DNA from: Bacteroides cutis
GTDB lineage: Bacteria; Bacteroidota; Bacteroidia; Bacteroidales; Bacteroidaceae
Reading direction: 5' to 3'
DNA length: 64,000 bases
Assembly (NCBI RefSeq): GCF_900241005.1
Contig: NZ_OEST01000004.1
Coordinates: 186,001-250,000, forward strand
This document shows, in pieces, positions 16,032-24,251 of the stretch. The notes under the pieces are model-generated. The model did no database searches and was not told where the DNA came from. It saw nothing but the letters and a program-made list of their open reading frames with translations. Within the stretch, counting starts at the first letter, position 1; every line of letters begins with the position of its first letter. A program made the position numbers and the translations under genes.

Positions 16032-16697
16032 ATGCAAGTTAGAATGTTGATGATTCTATTGTGTGCGCTTTTCGTAACTCCGAATGATGTGTGTGCGAAA
16101 GGGGGGAATGGGGAAGACACTCTGCACCATGTTAAATGGACATTTAGTCCTGATTCGCGCATCGGACGCAATAGCCATTCGCTGCTACTGAAGACGAATG
16201 CGGTGGCGTGGGGAATGGCGGTTATAAATGTAGCGGCGGAGTATGATATATCGCCTGCGTTCTCTGTCCTTTTACCTTTTTATTATTCTCCTGCCGATTA
16301 TTTTACTTCTGCCCGCAAGTTCCGTATTTTCTGTGTGCAGCCCGAAGTGCGTTACTGGTTCAGGCAAGTGGACGGGCTCTTTACCGGTGTACACATCGGC
16401 GTAGCTTCTTATAACTATGCCCTCAAGAGTAGTACATATCGTTATCAGAATAGTGATACGGGTGCACCTTTGCTCAATGTGGGACTCGCTGCCGGCTATC
16501 GTCTTCCACTCGACAAGAAACAACGTTGGTGTCTGGAGTTTTCGCTGGGAGTGGGGTATGCATCTCTCAATTATGACCGTTTCTTCAATATCCCCAACGG
16601 TGCCTATGTCGATACCCGCCACGAGAACTTTTTCGGTATCGACCATGTGGGCATATCAGTGGGTTACCGTATTGATTGGAAAGGAGGTCGGCGATGA
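16032..16697 (+). CDS. DUF3575-type outer-membrane beta-barrel protein
   Basis: 221 aa from ATG 16032. A GTG at 16011 is in frame, but the ATG begins a better signal peptide (MQVRMLMILLCALFVTP, cleavage near VCAKG). The mature part has alternating amphipathic strands such as LLKTNAVAWGMAVINVAAEYD, VQPEVRYWF and FTGVHIGVASYNYAL, ending DHVGISVGYRIDWK, which resembles DUF3575 proteins of Bacteroidota. These commonly head fimbria-like clusters and are thought to sit in the outer membrane. It overlaps the next gene by 4 nt (ATGA). Confidence 0.8.
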   Translation: MQVRMLMILLCALFVTPNDVCAKGGNGEDTLHHVKWTFSPDSRIGRNSHSLLLKTNAVAWGMAVINVAAEYDISPAFSVLLPFYYSPADYFTSARKFRIFCVQPEVRYWFRQVDGLFTGVHIGVASYNYALKSSTYRYQNSDTGAPLLNVGLAAGYRLPLDKKQRWCLEFSLGVGYASLNYDRFFNIPNGAYVDTRHENFFGIDHVGISVGYRIDWKGGRR

Positions 16698-17692
16698 AGA
16701 AACTATTTCTTCCTATCTGTGGCTTGCTCTCCATAATCCTGTTGGGGGGATGCGGAGTACGCGAACTGCCGGAAGACGGTGGAGTAGACCCAACCACCGT
16801 ACATACCAAAATCATCTTGTTACCCGGTGCGGACATGACACCGTTTGATATTCCCGATTTCTCTACCCGTACTGCGGATTCGCGCGGATACGAAGTACGC
16901 TACACCGTGGAAGTTTATGCCGATGATAAGTTCGACCAAAGTTTGCAATTCCGCCGCCGGCTTATTTATCCCGAAGGCAATGCAGGCGAAGTGGCGCTGG
17001 AATGTGAGCTCCATGCGCGTAATTACCGGGTGGTAGTCTGGCGTGACTTTGTACCGGCGGGTAACACGGACGACTGTTTTTATACCACTTCCGATTTCTC
17101 CGCCATCAAGTTGAAGGGCGATTATGTCGGCGGAACCGACTATAAGGATGTATTCTGCGGGCAAATGAGCCTCGACCTTACGCCTTATCATTGCCGGCTG
17201 GAAGCCGAACATCGCGAAGAGATGCAACTGGAACGTCCGTTGGCGAAGATAGAACTGATTACTACCGATGTCATCAAGTACATGGATAAGCTGGAACAGG
17301 CAAAAAACTCACGGAGTGAAACCATCGAAGATTTTACGTTGCAAGTGCTCTACACCGGCTATTTCCCTGCGGGCTTCAACGTCAGTTCCAACCGTCCAAA
17401 TCTGGCGGTTACGGACATAAAGTTCACGTCTACCCCTGTAACTGTTTCCGATAATGAAGCCTGTCTGGCATTCGACTATGTGCTGGTGAACGGTGAAGAA
17501 TCCGCCGTCACGTTGGAGATGATTATTTACAACGAGGAGGGACAGGAGGTGAACCGTGTCACCGGGGTGGAAGTACCCGTTAAGCGGAACAAGATAACTA
17601 CGGTGCGCGATGCGTTCCTTACCCGTGAGTTTGCTCCCGGCATCGGTATCGACCCCGGTTTTGACGGGGAGATTAACGTTGTGATTCCTTGA
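16694..17692 (+). CDS. Fimbrillin-type lipoprotein, candidate anchor subunit
   Basis: 332 aa starting MKKLFLPICG; the lipobox LLGGC predicts a lipoprotein. The ATG overlaps the previous stop (ATGA) and is preceded 6 nt upstream by AGGAGG (16682-16687), rare in this genome. The body shows the pattern EVRYTVEVYADDK, NYRVVVWRDFV, LERPLAKIELITTD and VLYTGYFPAGFN, shared with the N-terminal half of the next protein (fimbrillin-like, DUF6562/Mfa-type). By analogy with FimB/Mfa2 it could anchor or terminate a surface filament. The family call is by pattern only. Confidence 0.7.
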   Translation: MKKLFLPICGLLSIILLGGCGVRELPEDGGVDPTTVHTKIILLPGADMTPFDIPDFSTRTADSRGYEVRYTVEVYADDKFDQSLQFRRRLIYPEGNAGEVALECELHARNYRVVVWRDFVPAGNTDDCFYTTSDFSAIKLKGDYVGGTDYKDVFCGQMSLDLTPYHCRLEAEHREEMQLERPLAKIELITTDVIKYMDKLEQAKNSRSETIEDFTLQVLYTGYFPAGFNVSSNRPNLAVTDIKFTSTPVTVSDNEACLAFDYVLVNGEESAVTLEMIIYNEEGQEVNRVTGVEVPVKRNKITTVRDAFLTREFAPGIGIDPGFDGEINVVIP

Positions 17693-17742
17693 TTTCTTAT
17701 TCAAACAAAATAAATGTATGTCTCATTTCAAACAAAACTAAC

Positions 17743-20700
17743 ATGAAGAAGTATTTCTCATTGGTAGCAGGTTTTATCCTGCTGGCGTTCACGGCTTGTC
17801 AGAGTGACGAGCTGGCGAATGGTGGAAGAAACGGTGAAGTGGCCGCCTCTTTCAGTGTGCAATTGCCGGATGACGGCAGTGCTGTTGTCACCCGTGCTAC
17901 GGGTGACGGAACTACGGTGAACCGTTGTATTATGGAAATCTATCTGAATGATGAACTTTACAGTCGGGAGGTAGGCGCTATAAGCGGCTTGACTGCCCAA
18001 TTTGATGTCCGTCTGGTTACCTCACAGACTTATAAGTTCGTATTTTGGGCAGACCATGTTGCGTCTACGGAAGGCGATGCTATCAAGACTGATTTGCATT
18101 ACGCCACTGCTGATCTCCGTAATATATCCATGATAGGCGACTATAACGGAAGCAGTAAGGACGATACCCGTGATGCTTTCTTTGCCAATCTGGAGAAGTT
18201 GGTGACTAATGCTTTCTCTGAAAGCGTGACACTGACTCGTCCGTTCGGGCAGTTGAATATCAAGACGGAAGACTTGGGCTCGATTCCTGCGGATTACGCG
18301 TTGAGGGACGATTTAATCCCGACTACGGCTAAGTTGTCATTCAAGAACCTTTATACCGGATTTAATGCCGCTACGGGTGACTTGCTTGGTGAAACGTCGG
18401 CAGTAACTTATGAAAATGCGGCTGATGTGGTAGATGCTAACGGTAATCTGACCGTAGACTATCTTTTTGCACCGATTATCCCGATTACACAGGTTACACC
18501 TGAGGCGACTGCTCCACAGCACTTGGTAAATATGACACTTACCGTAAACAATGCTGCCGGAAATCAAATTACCACCAAAGATTTGAATAATATTCCTGTT
18601 CAACGGAACTACCAAACGAATGTAACAGGTAATTTATTGACGGCTGCAAGTAAATTAAAAGTAACGGTAACTCCTGCATTCTCGTCTCCTGCTTTGAACG
18701 AGACAGTGAAAGAGGTAGCGACCGTAGATGAGGTTGCCGAAGCTTTGAAAACCAATACCAACGTGGTTGTTACGACACCCCCGACTGCGGCGGCAACTAT
18801 TTCATTGCCTAAATATGATCAGGAAGATGTAGCGGTATCCATTACGTTACCTGCGACTGAACAGGATATTACTATTAGTTATTCATCAGAAACAGGTGGG
18901 AATAGCAATGTTCCTAAAGCATTGAATATTACAGCCCCTTCTGCCAGCAAGATAATTATTAACGCTGAACAATCTACTGTTACCTTGAACGGAGAAACTT
19001 ACACAAACGTTGAAGCCACTACAGCAGATAATACGTTGATTGTGGGTGAAGGTGTTACAGTGGGTACTTTGACCGTTAAGAAGGGTAATGTAGAAATCTA
19101 TGGAACAGTCGACAATATCACTTTTGAAGCCGGAGGCGGTTATGTCGCTGTTTACAGTGTCTCTACTGCTGCGCAACTCAAAGCGGCAGGCAACTTAGTT
19201 ACCCAAAAGAAATGCCGAAAGATTGTACTGGCAGCCGATATAGACCTCAATGGCAGCTACAGTAATCTTTGGGTACCGATAGAGGCGGAACTCAAATCAA
19301 TCAGTGCCGGAGAAACTAATTTTGAAGAGTTTGACGGCGGTAATCATACCATCAGCAACCTTTATATCGACAATGTTACGGCAACGAAAAAAGATTACGG
19401 AGGTCTGTTCTATACGCTCAACGGTACCGTGAAGAACCTCATTATTAATGGGGCAACGGTGAAGTGTTTACGTGGTGGAGTGCTGGTAGGACGTATGGAT
19501 GCCGGATTGGTGGAAAACTGCCATATAAAGAATGCTACGGTATCCAGTGAACAGAAGATTGGCGGGCTGGTAGGTTTTGTAAACTATAGTAGTAAAGACT
19601 TGACTATACGTGGATGTTCCGTATCGACTGCTACGCTCGGTAAACTTGATAGCAAAGAAGAGGCCTATCAGATGGGAGGTTTCATCGGTTATTTGCAGTC
19701 TGCCAACCGGAATGTACTTATTGAGAATAATAGCGTAAGCGGTATTGTCATAAATGATGTATACAACTCTACAGAGCCTGATCGGATCCATATTATGGAG
19801 CAGGCTTATTGCCATGCATTTATCGGTAATGTGGTAAACGTTTCAGATACTGATATATATGATAGTTACAGCGTCACATTGCGGAATAATCAGGTGGATA
19901 AGCAGCTTAGTGGCATACCGACCTGTGACCGGACAAACGACTATATAGGTTGGTGGGCAGGAGACTACAATACGGGTAAATCTTACTCTGTCAAGTTGGT
20001 GGTCAACGGCGAGGTGATGGACCGATGGATAGAAGTGAAACGTGTGGCAGACCAGCTCAGAACTGGAGGGGATGTTATCATTTATCGCAAAGTAGATCTC
20101 ACCAAGAATAGTGACTCGAGCCAAGAAATAGACATAACTACAGAAACTACACTGACACTGAACAAGGGTGCAGTGCTTACCGTAGGAAAACAACAAATCT
20201 ATAATAAGAATAAACTTACTATAAAAGGTGAAGGCTCCATGACGGCAACCGATTATCTGTTTATGAATGAAACCAAAGCGACATTGATTATTGAAAACGG
20301 TAATTTCACTGCTACAAGCGCTACTGATGCTAACGGGGTGGCTATTTATAATCAGGGAAACTGTACTATTAACTCCGGAACTTTCGATGCTCCCGGATTT
20401 ACATTGATGAATACCGGCAGTGCCGATATGACGATTAATGACGGCATCGTGAAATGCGGTGGCATTAAGTCGGGATATGCTTTAATAGCGGCAGGTTCCG
20501 GTGCCAAGCTCACTGTAAATGGCGGTAAGATTGAAGCGATACAGTCTGTCGGTGGCGCTCAGGTAAATATTACCGGTGGCTCGATTTATTGTGAAGGGCA
20601 GTATTACGCCTTGTATAATGAACACGGTAACACCTCGATTTCCGGCGGCTACTTTTATAGTCCGACTGGTAAAAATATTTATGTAGTGAGTGGAAACGGA

Positions 20701-20829
20701 ACGGTGAAAACTACCGGCGGTTACTTTAGTGACCAGTCTGCTCCTTTGGAAAGCGGTTATGAATTCCAAAGTATTGACCAAACCGTTGGAGAGTATAAGT
20801 ATAACTATCAAGTAGTAAAAACGAACTAA
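17743..20829 (+). CDS. Large fimbrillin-like/beta-helix surface lipoprotein (putative adhesin)
   Basis: 1028 aa from the ATG giving MKKYFSLVAG; the lipobox AFTAC is at ~residue 18. Residues ~20-310 are a fimbrillin-like domain (VVTRATGDGT, VFWADHV, TLTRPFGQLNIKTEDLG, FKNLYTGFNA). Residues ~470-700 carry GLUG-like repeats (YGGLFYTLNGTVKNLIINGA, VGRMDAGLVENCHIKNATV, KIGGLVGFV). Residues ~800-1010 are short Gly/Asn-rich repeats of right-handed beta-helix type (TLIIENGNFTAT, CTINSGTFDA, VNITGGSIY, TSISGGYFYS). It is exported, surface-anchored and probably adhesive or glycan-binding. It begins 50 nt after the anchor gene and ends the cluster with tandem hairpins. Confidence 0.78.
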   Translation: MKKYFSLVAGFILLAFTACQSDELANGGRNGEVAASFSVQLPDDGSAVVTRATGDGTTVNRCIMEIYLNDELYSREVGAISGLTAQFDVRLVTSQTYKFVFWADHVASTEGDAIKTDLHYATADLRNISMIGDYNGSSKDDTRDAFFANLEKLVTNAFSESVTLTRPFGQLNIKTEDLGSIPADYALRDDLIPTTAKLSFKNLYTGFNAATGDLLGETSAVTYENAADVVDANGNLTVDYLFAPIIPITQVTPEATAPQHLVNMTLTVNNAAGNQITTKDLNNIPVQRNYQTNVTGNLLTAASKLKVTVTPAFSSPALNETVKEVATVDEVAEALKTNTNVVVTTPPTAAATISLPKYDQEDVAVSITLPATEQDITISYSSETGGNSNVPKALNITAPSASKIIINAEQSTVTLNGETYTNVEATTADNTLIVGEGVTVGTLTVKKGNVEIYGTVDNITFEAGGGYVAVYSVSTAAQLKAAGNLVTQKKCRKIVLAADIDLNGSYSNLWVPIEAELKSISAGETNFEEFDGGNHTISNLYIDNVTATKKDYGGLFYTLNGTVKNLIINGATVKCLRGGVLVGRMDAGLVENCHIKNATVSSEQKIGGLVGFVNYSSKDLTIRGCSVSTATLGKLDSKEEAYQMGGFIGYLQSANRNVLIENNSVSGIVINDVYNSTEPDRIHIMEQAYCHAFIGNVVNVSDTDIYDSYSVTLRNNQVDKQLSGIPTCDRTNDYIGWWAGDYNTGKSYSVKLVVNGEVMDRWIEVKRVADQLRTGGDVIIYRKVDLTKNSDSSQEIDITTETTLTLNKGAVLTVGKQQIYNKNKLTIKGEGSMTATDYLFMNETKATLIIENGNFTATSATDANGVAIYNQGNCTINSGTFDAPGFTLMNTGSADMTINDGIVKCGGIKSGYALIAAGSGAKLTVNGGKIEAIQSVGGAQVNITGGSIYCEGQYYALYNEHGNTSISGGYFYSPTGKNIYVVSGNGTVKTTGGYFSDQSAPLESGYEFQSIDQTVGEYKYNYQVVKTN

Positions 20830-20840
20830 GAAGCCTAAGA

Positions 20841-20919
20841 ATATCCCCCTCTTACGAGGGAGATAATGTGGCCTGTGCTTTCCGGATAAGGGAAGCGTTC
20901 CGTTATGTCCGGAGCACAT
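20841..20919 (+). other. Two tandem hairpins downstream of the adhesin gene
   Basis: First hairpin: tatccccctc with gagggagata around 20851-20874. Second: tgtgc plus tccggataa pairing with ttatgtccgga plus gcaca (20874-20918), then a short T-run. With the next hairpin, three structures lie in a row within 130 nt. Confidence 0.6.
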
Positions 20920-20936
20920 GGTTTTTGTTTGTTTGC

Positions 20937-20972
20937 TTTCCCTGCGTTGTGAAATGCGGGGAAACTTTTTTT
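20937..20972 (+). terminator. Terminator of the adhesin cluster
   Basis: A 12-bp stem with two G-U pairs (20937-20948 with 20953-20964), a GTGA loop and a T-run to 20972. Confidence 0.85.
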
Positions 20973-20991
20973 ATGAAAGTTATCTTGCGCA

Positions 20992-21288
20992 CTAATATGT
21001 CAGTCCAAATAACCAAGGTGGAATTTCATTCCTAAATCCGGTTTCAATATTATCTAATACCAAGTAGCCGTTTTCCACTCCTGCCAACTACTGTGAGGTT
21101 TTGTTTTTATCTCTAATCTCAAAACTGTATTTCTTATTGACCATGAAATCTATTTTCGGAGAATAAGTGGCGTCATGATTTATTTGCATCTGGTTGAAAA
21201 ATAGTGTTTTACGGATGTTTCCTGTATCTGTTCTGTTATTTCCAAGGGCATATGTGTAATTCGTGTTCCCCAGATATATTTTTGGGGG
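20992..21288 (-). pseudogene. Remnant of a DUF4143-type AAA+ ATPase gene (C-terminal part)
   Basis: 99 codons on the - strand read YLGNTNYTYALGNN, then NIRKTLFFNQMQINHD, SPKIDFMVNKKYSFEI and, after one in-frame stop (TAG at 21088-21090), LAGVENGYLVLDN and GFRNEIPPWLFGL before the final stop. This is the typical C-terminus of the DUF4143 AAA+ ATPases abundant in Bacteroides. The N-terminal ATPase domain is absent and the frame is closed upstream, so this is a decayed fragment. Together with 21289-21354 it fills the gap between the adhesin cluster and malQ. Confidence 0.8.
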
Positions 21289-21354
21289 TTAGCAAGTTAC
21301 TTGATGTGGGAAATCTCTTTATCGAAGAGGAGCAGGGCTTGCGCTTTTTTTAGA

Positions 21355-21413
21355 TAGAAAACGTATGAAATTGGTGGGAAATATTGAGGTTTCCACCAAT
21401 TTCATACGTTTAT
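21355..21413 (-). terminator. Terminator of malQ
   Basis: A stem of about 20 bp with one bulge (aaacgtatgaaattggtgg against ttccaccaatttcatacgttt). On the - strand a short T-rich tract follows. Confidence 0.75.
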
Positions 21414-21430
21414 TTTCAGTCTTATATCGT

Positions 21431-24121
21431 TTATCTTCCTGTCTGTGCAATCAGTTCCTTGATTTTCTCATTCAGGCTTTCGGCTTTCATCAACTGCTCC
21501 AGCGTCAGATGCATGCGGTAGCGCCAGTAATGGCGTGGATTGGCGGGCACGTTAATACGCTCTTCCTGTACATGGGGATTACGCCATTTACCGTCCATTG
21601 ACATCCAGTCTTGCAGAGAGAGGATGGCGAGAATGGAGTTACTGTAAAGGTGACTGCGTACTACCTCTTCACAAAGCTCGGGTGTTGCTACTGCCGGTGC
21701 AGCTCCATAATGTCCCAGCATGTTGTTGTAGTATCGTTGCGTTTGTTGGAAATCTTCTTCCCACCAACCGCGCAGGGTAGACATGTCGTGCGTGGATATG
21801 GTACATACAGAACGGTACGGATACCAATCCGGGTGCCCGAACTCCTGTGCGGAATCTTTCGGCATACGTTGGATTTCGAGGGAAAGGATACGAAGGTCGT
21901 TCATTACCCATGCCACACAGTCGGGTATCATACCCAAGTCTTCACCACATACCAACATGCGGGTAGATTGGGTGAGTTGCGGCAACTTATTCATGGCTTG
22001 TATCCGCCAAAACTCATTGTGACGGTGATAATAGTATTGGTCGTAGAGACGGTTGAATGCCGCCTTTTCCCAATCGTTCAGTGCACGGTAAATATAATCG
22101 TGCTGTACGCCGATACGCGGGTGATATTTATTAGGATCTTCCCGGTCGGGAACAAATAATACATCGCTGATTAATGCATACAGTCCGTCGCGGATCCAGA
22201 TACTGTCTTCGTCCGTTTTTCCTGCAAAATAGGCTTCAACTTTACGTTGAGTGTCAAACTCAGGACGCATGCGGTAAATTTCCCAAGTATCGGTAGGCTC
22301 AATGAAAGTCTGTTTTACGTGGTCGGTGTGAGGACCGAATATCTGTCCGAGGAAGTATTCGTGAATATAAGGTTTCAGGAATTCTTCGCGGAATGAAAGC
22401 CCGTAGCTTTCTATTTCTTCGCGAGTCATGGGCAGGGCAGGTACGAATTGTCCCAAAAGTCCGTGTACGGCATTCATCGGAATTTCCCAAATGCGGAAGA
22501 AACCGAGGATATGATCGATACGATAGGCATCGAAATATTCAGACATCTTGCGGAAGCGCTTCATCCACCAGGAATAACCGTCTTTTTCCATTACGTCCCA
22601 GTTGTAAGTGGGGAAACCCCAGTTTTGTCCGCTCACGGAGAAGTCATCGGGTGGCGCACCCGCCTGTCCGTTCAGGTTGAAATAATAAGGTTCTGCCCAG
22701 GCTTCTACACTGTTGCGGCTGATACCGATGGGGATGTCTCCCTTTAATACCACACCGTTGGCGCGTGCATGTTCGGTGGCGGCAAGCAACTGCAAATGCA
22801 AGTTGAACTGGATGTAATAGTAAATGGCGATATGGGGATAATCGGCTGAATCGGGCTGACACAGCTTTTCAATCTCATTTACATTATAGGTGTTGAACTT
22901 AGGCCATTCGCGGAAGTTCGGCGTTTTGTAGGCGTCGCGCAGATAGCTGAACACCGCGTATGGCTGTAACCACTCTTTGTTGGATGCGAAGAAGTCGAGG
23001 AAGGCTTTGGATGCCAATACTTTTTCTCCTTCTTGCTTGAAGATGAGATGGAAATATTCCCATTTTGTTTTGTTGACAGCTTCGTAGTCTACGGTGGGCA
23101 AGGCATTCAGCTCTTTCTGCCGTTTATTGAATTCGGCCATCATCTTTTTGTCCTTTAGTGTACCCAATTGTTTCAAATCAGTATACATCGGATGGAATGC
23201 ATAGATGGATATGCTGTTGTAAGGATAAGAATCTGCCCATGTGTGCGTCATGGTGGTGTCGTTGATGGGCAGAATTTGTACGGCTTTCTGCCGGGTACTC
23301 ACGGCCCAGTCTATCATCCGTTTTAAATCACCGAAGTCGCCTACGCCGAAGCTTTTATCTGAACGAAGGGAAAAGACCGGCACAGCTACGCCGGCACCTT
23401 TCCAGGCTGGAAGGTTGAAATATACATAACGGTCGCCAATGGCGAGAGTCTCGTTAATGCCGATTTGCGGATCGGCCATGTAGCGGTTGGGATTGTTTTC
23501 CCAAGCAACGGCACGACGTTCTTTCTTATTATAAAGGATAAATTTGTATTCCAACGGGAAATTGATTTTACCGGCATCGACTTCTACCTGCCATTCGGGG
23601 AAGTTGATATCGCTCATCAGTACGGCTTTATTTGCATCCCAGTTCCCGAAAATAGGCTGATTACCACAAATGCCCAGGCAATGATCGCTGTCGATGCAAG
23701 GCGCATATGCTTTTATCAGTAAACCCTTTTTATGACCTTTGGGGGCAGTGCTGCGTTCTCGATGGGCCAATAGGGATTCTGTGAAAGCAGAAGAATAGAA
23801 ATATTGCTGTTCCGGTAGATTTTTCCAGCAATCTTCTATTTTATAGAGTTTCTTTGATGTCCCAGATACATAGAGGGTACGTGGAAGGCTGTTCCATTCG
23901 GTTCTTAAAGTTTTGCCGTCGCGATAAATGTGATAACTGTACTGGACAATACCGTTTTCTGGTATCTTGATGTCCACTTCTGCAGTCCAATGGATGCCGT
24001 CTACCGTTTGTAAGGGTAGGGCTTGTTCGGGCTGCTCGTTACCAAGTTCGGGGATTGAGCCTAACACTCTTACTTCTTCTCCCCAATTGGTTCGGTACTC
24101 GATATTAAATAATAGTATCAT
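21431..24121 (-). CDS. malQ: 4-alpha-glucanotransferase (GH77) with N-terminal CBM20 domains
   Basis: 896 aa from the ATG giving MILLFNIEYRTNWGE. Two tandem starch-binding CBM20-like domains come first (residues ~1-115 and ~135-245; landmarks VRVLGSIPELGN and LGICGNQPIFGNWD). The GH77 amylomaltase domain follows, with the nucleophile region AYRIDHILGFFRIWEIP, the acid/base region CGEDLGMIP and the third acidic motif ISTHDMSTLRGWW. It transfers maltosyl units between alpha-1,4-glucans in cytoplasmic glycogen/maltodextrin metabolism; there is no signal peptide. It is monocistronic. The promoter region carries a striking inverted repeat (24145-24199). Confidence 0.95.
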   Translation of the reverse strand: MILLFNIEYRTNWGEEVRVLGSIPELGNEQPEQALPLQTVDGIHWTAEVDIKIPENGIVQYSYHIYRDGKTLRTEWNSLPRTLYVSGTSKKLYKIEDCWKNLPEQQYFYSSAFTESLLAHRERSTAPKGHKKGLLIKAYAPCIDSDHCLGICGNQPIFGNWDANKAVLMSDINFPEWQVEVDAGKINFPLEYKFILYNKKERRAVAWENNPNRYMADPQIGINETLAIGDRYVYFNLPAWKGAGVAVPVFSLRSDKSFGVGDFGDLKRMIDWAVSTRQKAVQILPINDTTMTHTWADSYPYNSISIYAFHPMYTDLKQLGTLKDKKMMAEFNKRQKELNALPTVDYEAVNKTKWEYFHLIFKQEGEKVLASKAFLDFFASNKEWLQPYAVFSYLRDAYKTPNFREWPKFNTYNVNEIEKLCQPDSADYPHIAIYYYIQFNLHLQLLAATEHARANGVVLKGDIPIGISRNSVEAWAEPYYFNLNGQAGAPPDDFSVSGQNWGFPTYNWDVMEKDGYSWWMKRFRKMSEYFDAYRIDHILGFFRIWEIPMNAVHGLLGQFVPALPMTREEIESYGLSFREEFLKPYIHEYFLGQIFGPHTDHVKQTFIEPTDTWEIYRMRPEFDTQRKVEAYFAGKTDEDSIWIRDGLYALISDVLFVPDREDPNKYHPRIGVQHDYIYRALNDWEKAAFNRLYDQYYYHRHNEFWRIQAMNKLPQLTQSTRMLVCGEDLGMIPDCVAWVMNDLRILSLEIQRMPKDSAQEFGHPDWYPYRSVCTISTHDMSTLRGWWEEDFQQTQRYYNNMLGHYGAAPAVATPELCEEVVRSHLYSNSILAILSLQDWMSMDGKWRNPHVQEERINVPANPRHYWRYRMHLTLEQLMKAESLNEKIKELIAQTGR

Positions 24122-24144
24122 ATATATTAGATTTAGAAATGACA

Positions 24145-24199
24145 ATAGCTGTAATGATTATGCAAGTATAGAAAATTATCCTCATAATCATACAGCTAT
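24145..24199 (-). promoter_or_regulatory. Inverted repeat flanking the malQ -7 element (candidate operator)
   Basis: Arms 24145-24162 and 24183-24199 are 17-bp reverse complements apart from one bulged A. The 20-nt centre contains CAAGTATA (24163-24170), i.e. TATACTTG on the - strand, 7/8 match to the -7 consensus. The repeat begins 24 nt upstream of the start codon. Confidence 0.6.
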
Positions 24200-24251
24200 C
24201 GTTATCTAAGTCATTTAAATTCCTATGCAAACGTTTGTGTTTGGCCTGAGC

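Noticed and set aside
21289-21354. Second pseudogene piece (frame ending FDKEISHIK on the - strand)
   Set aside because: Too short to assign; it may be a part of the decayed ATPase or chance.
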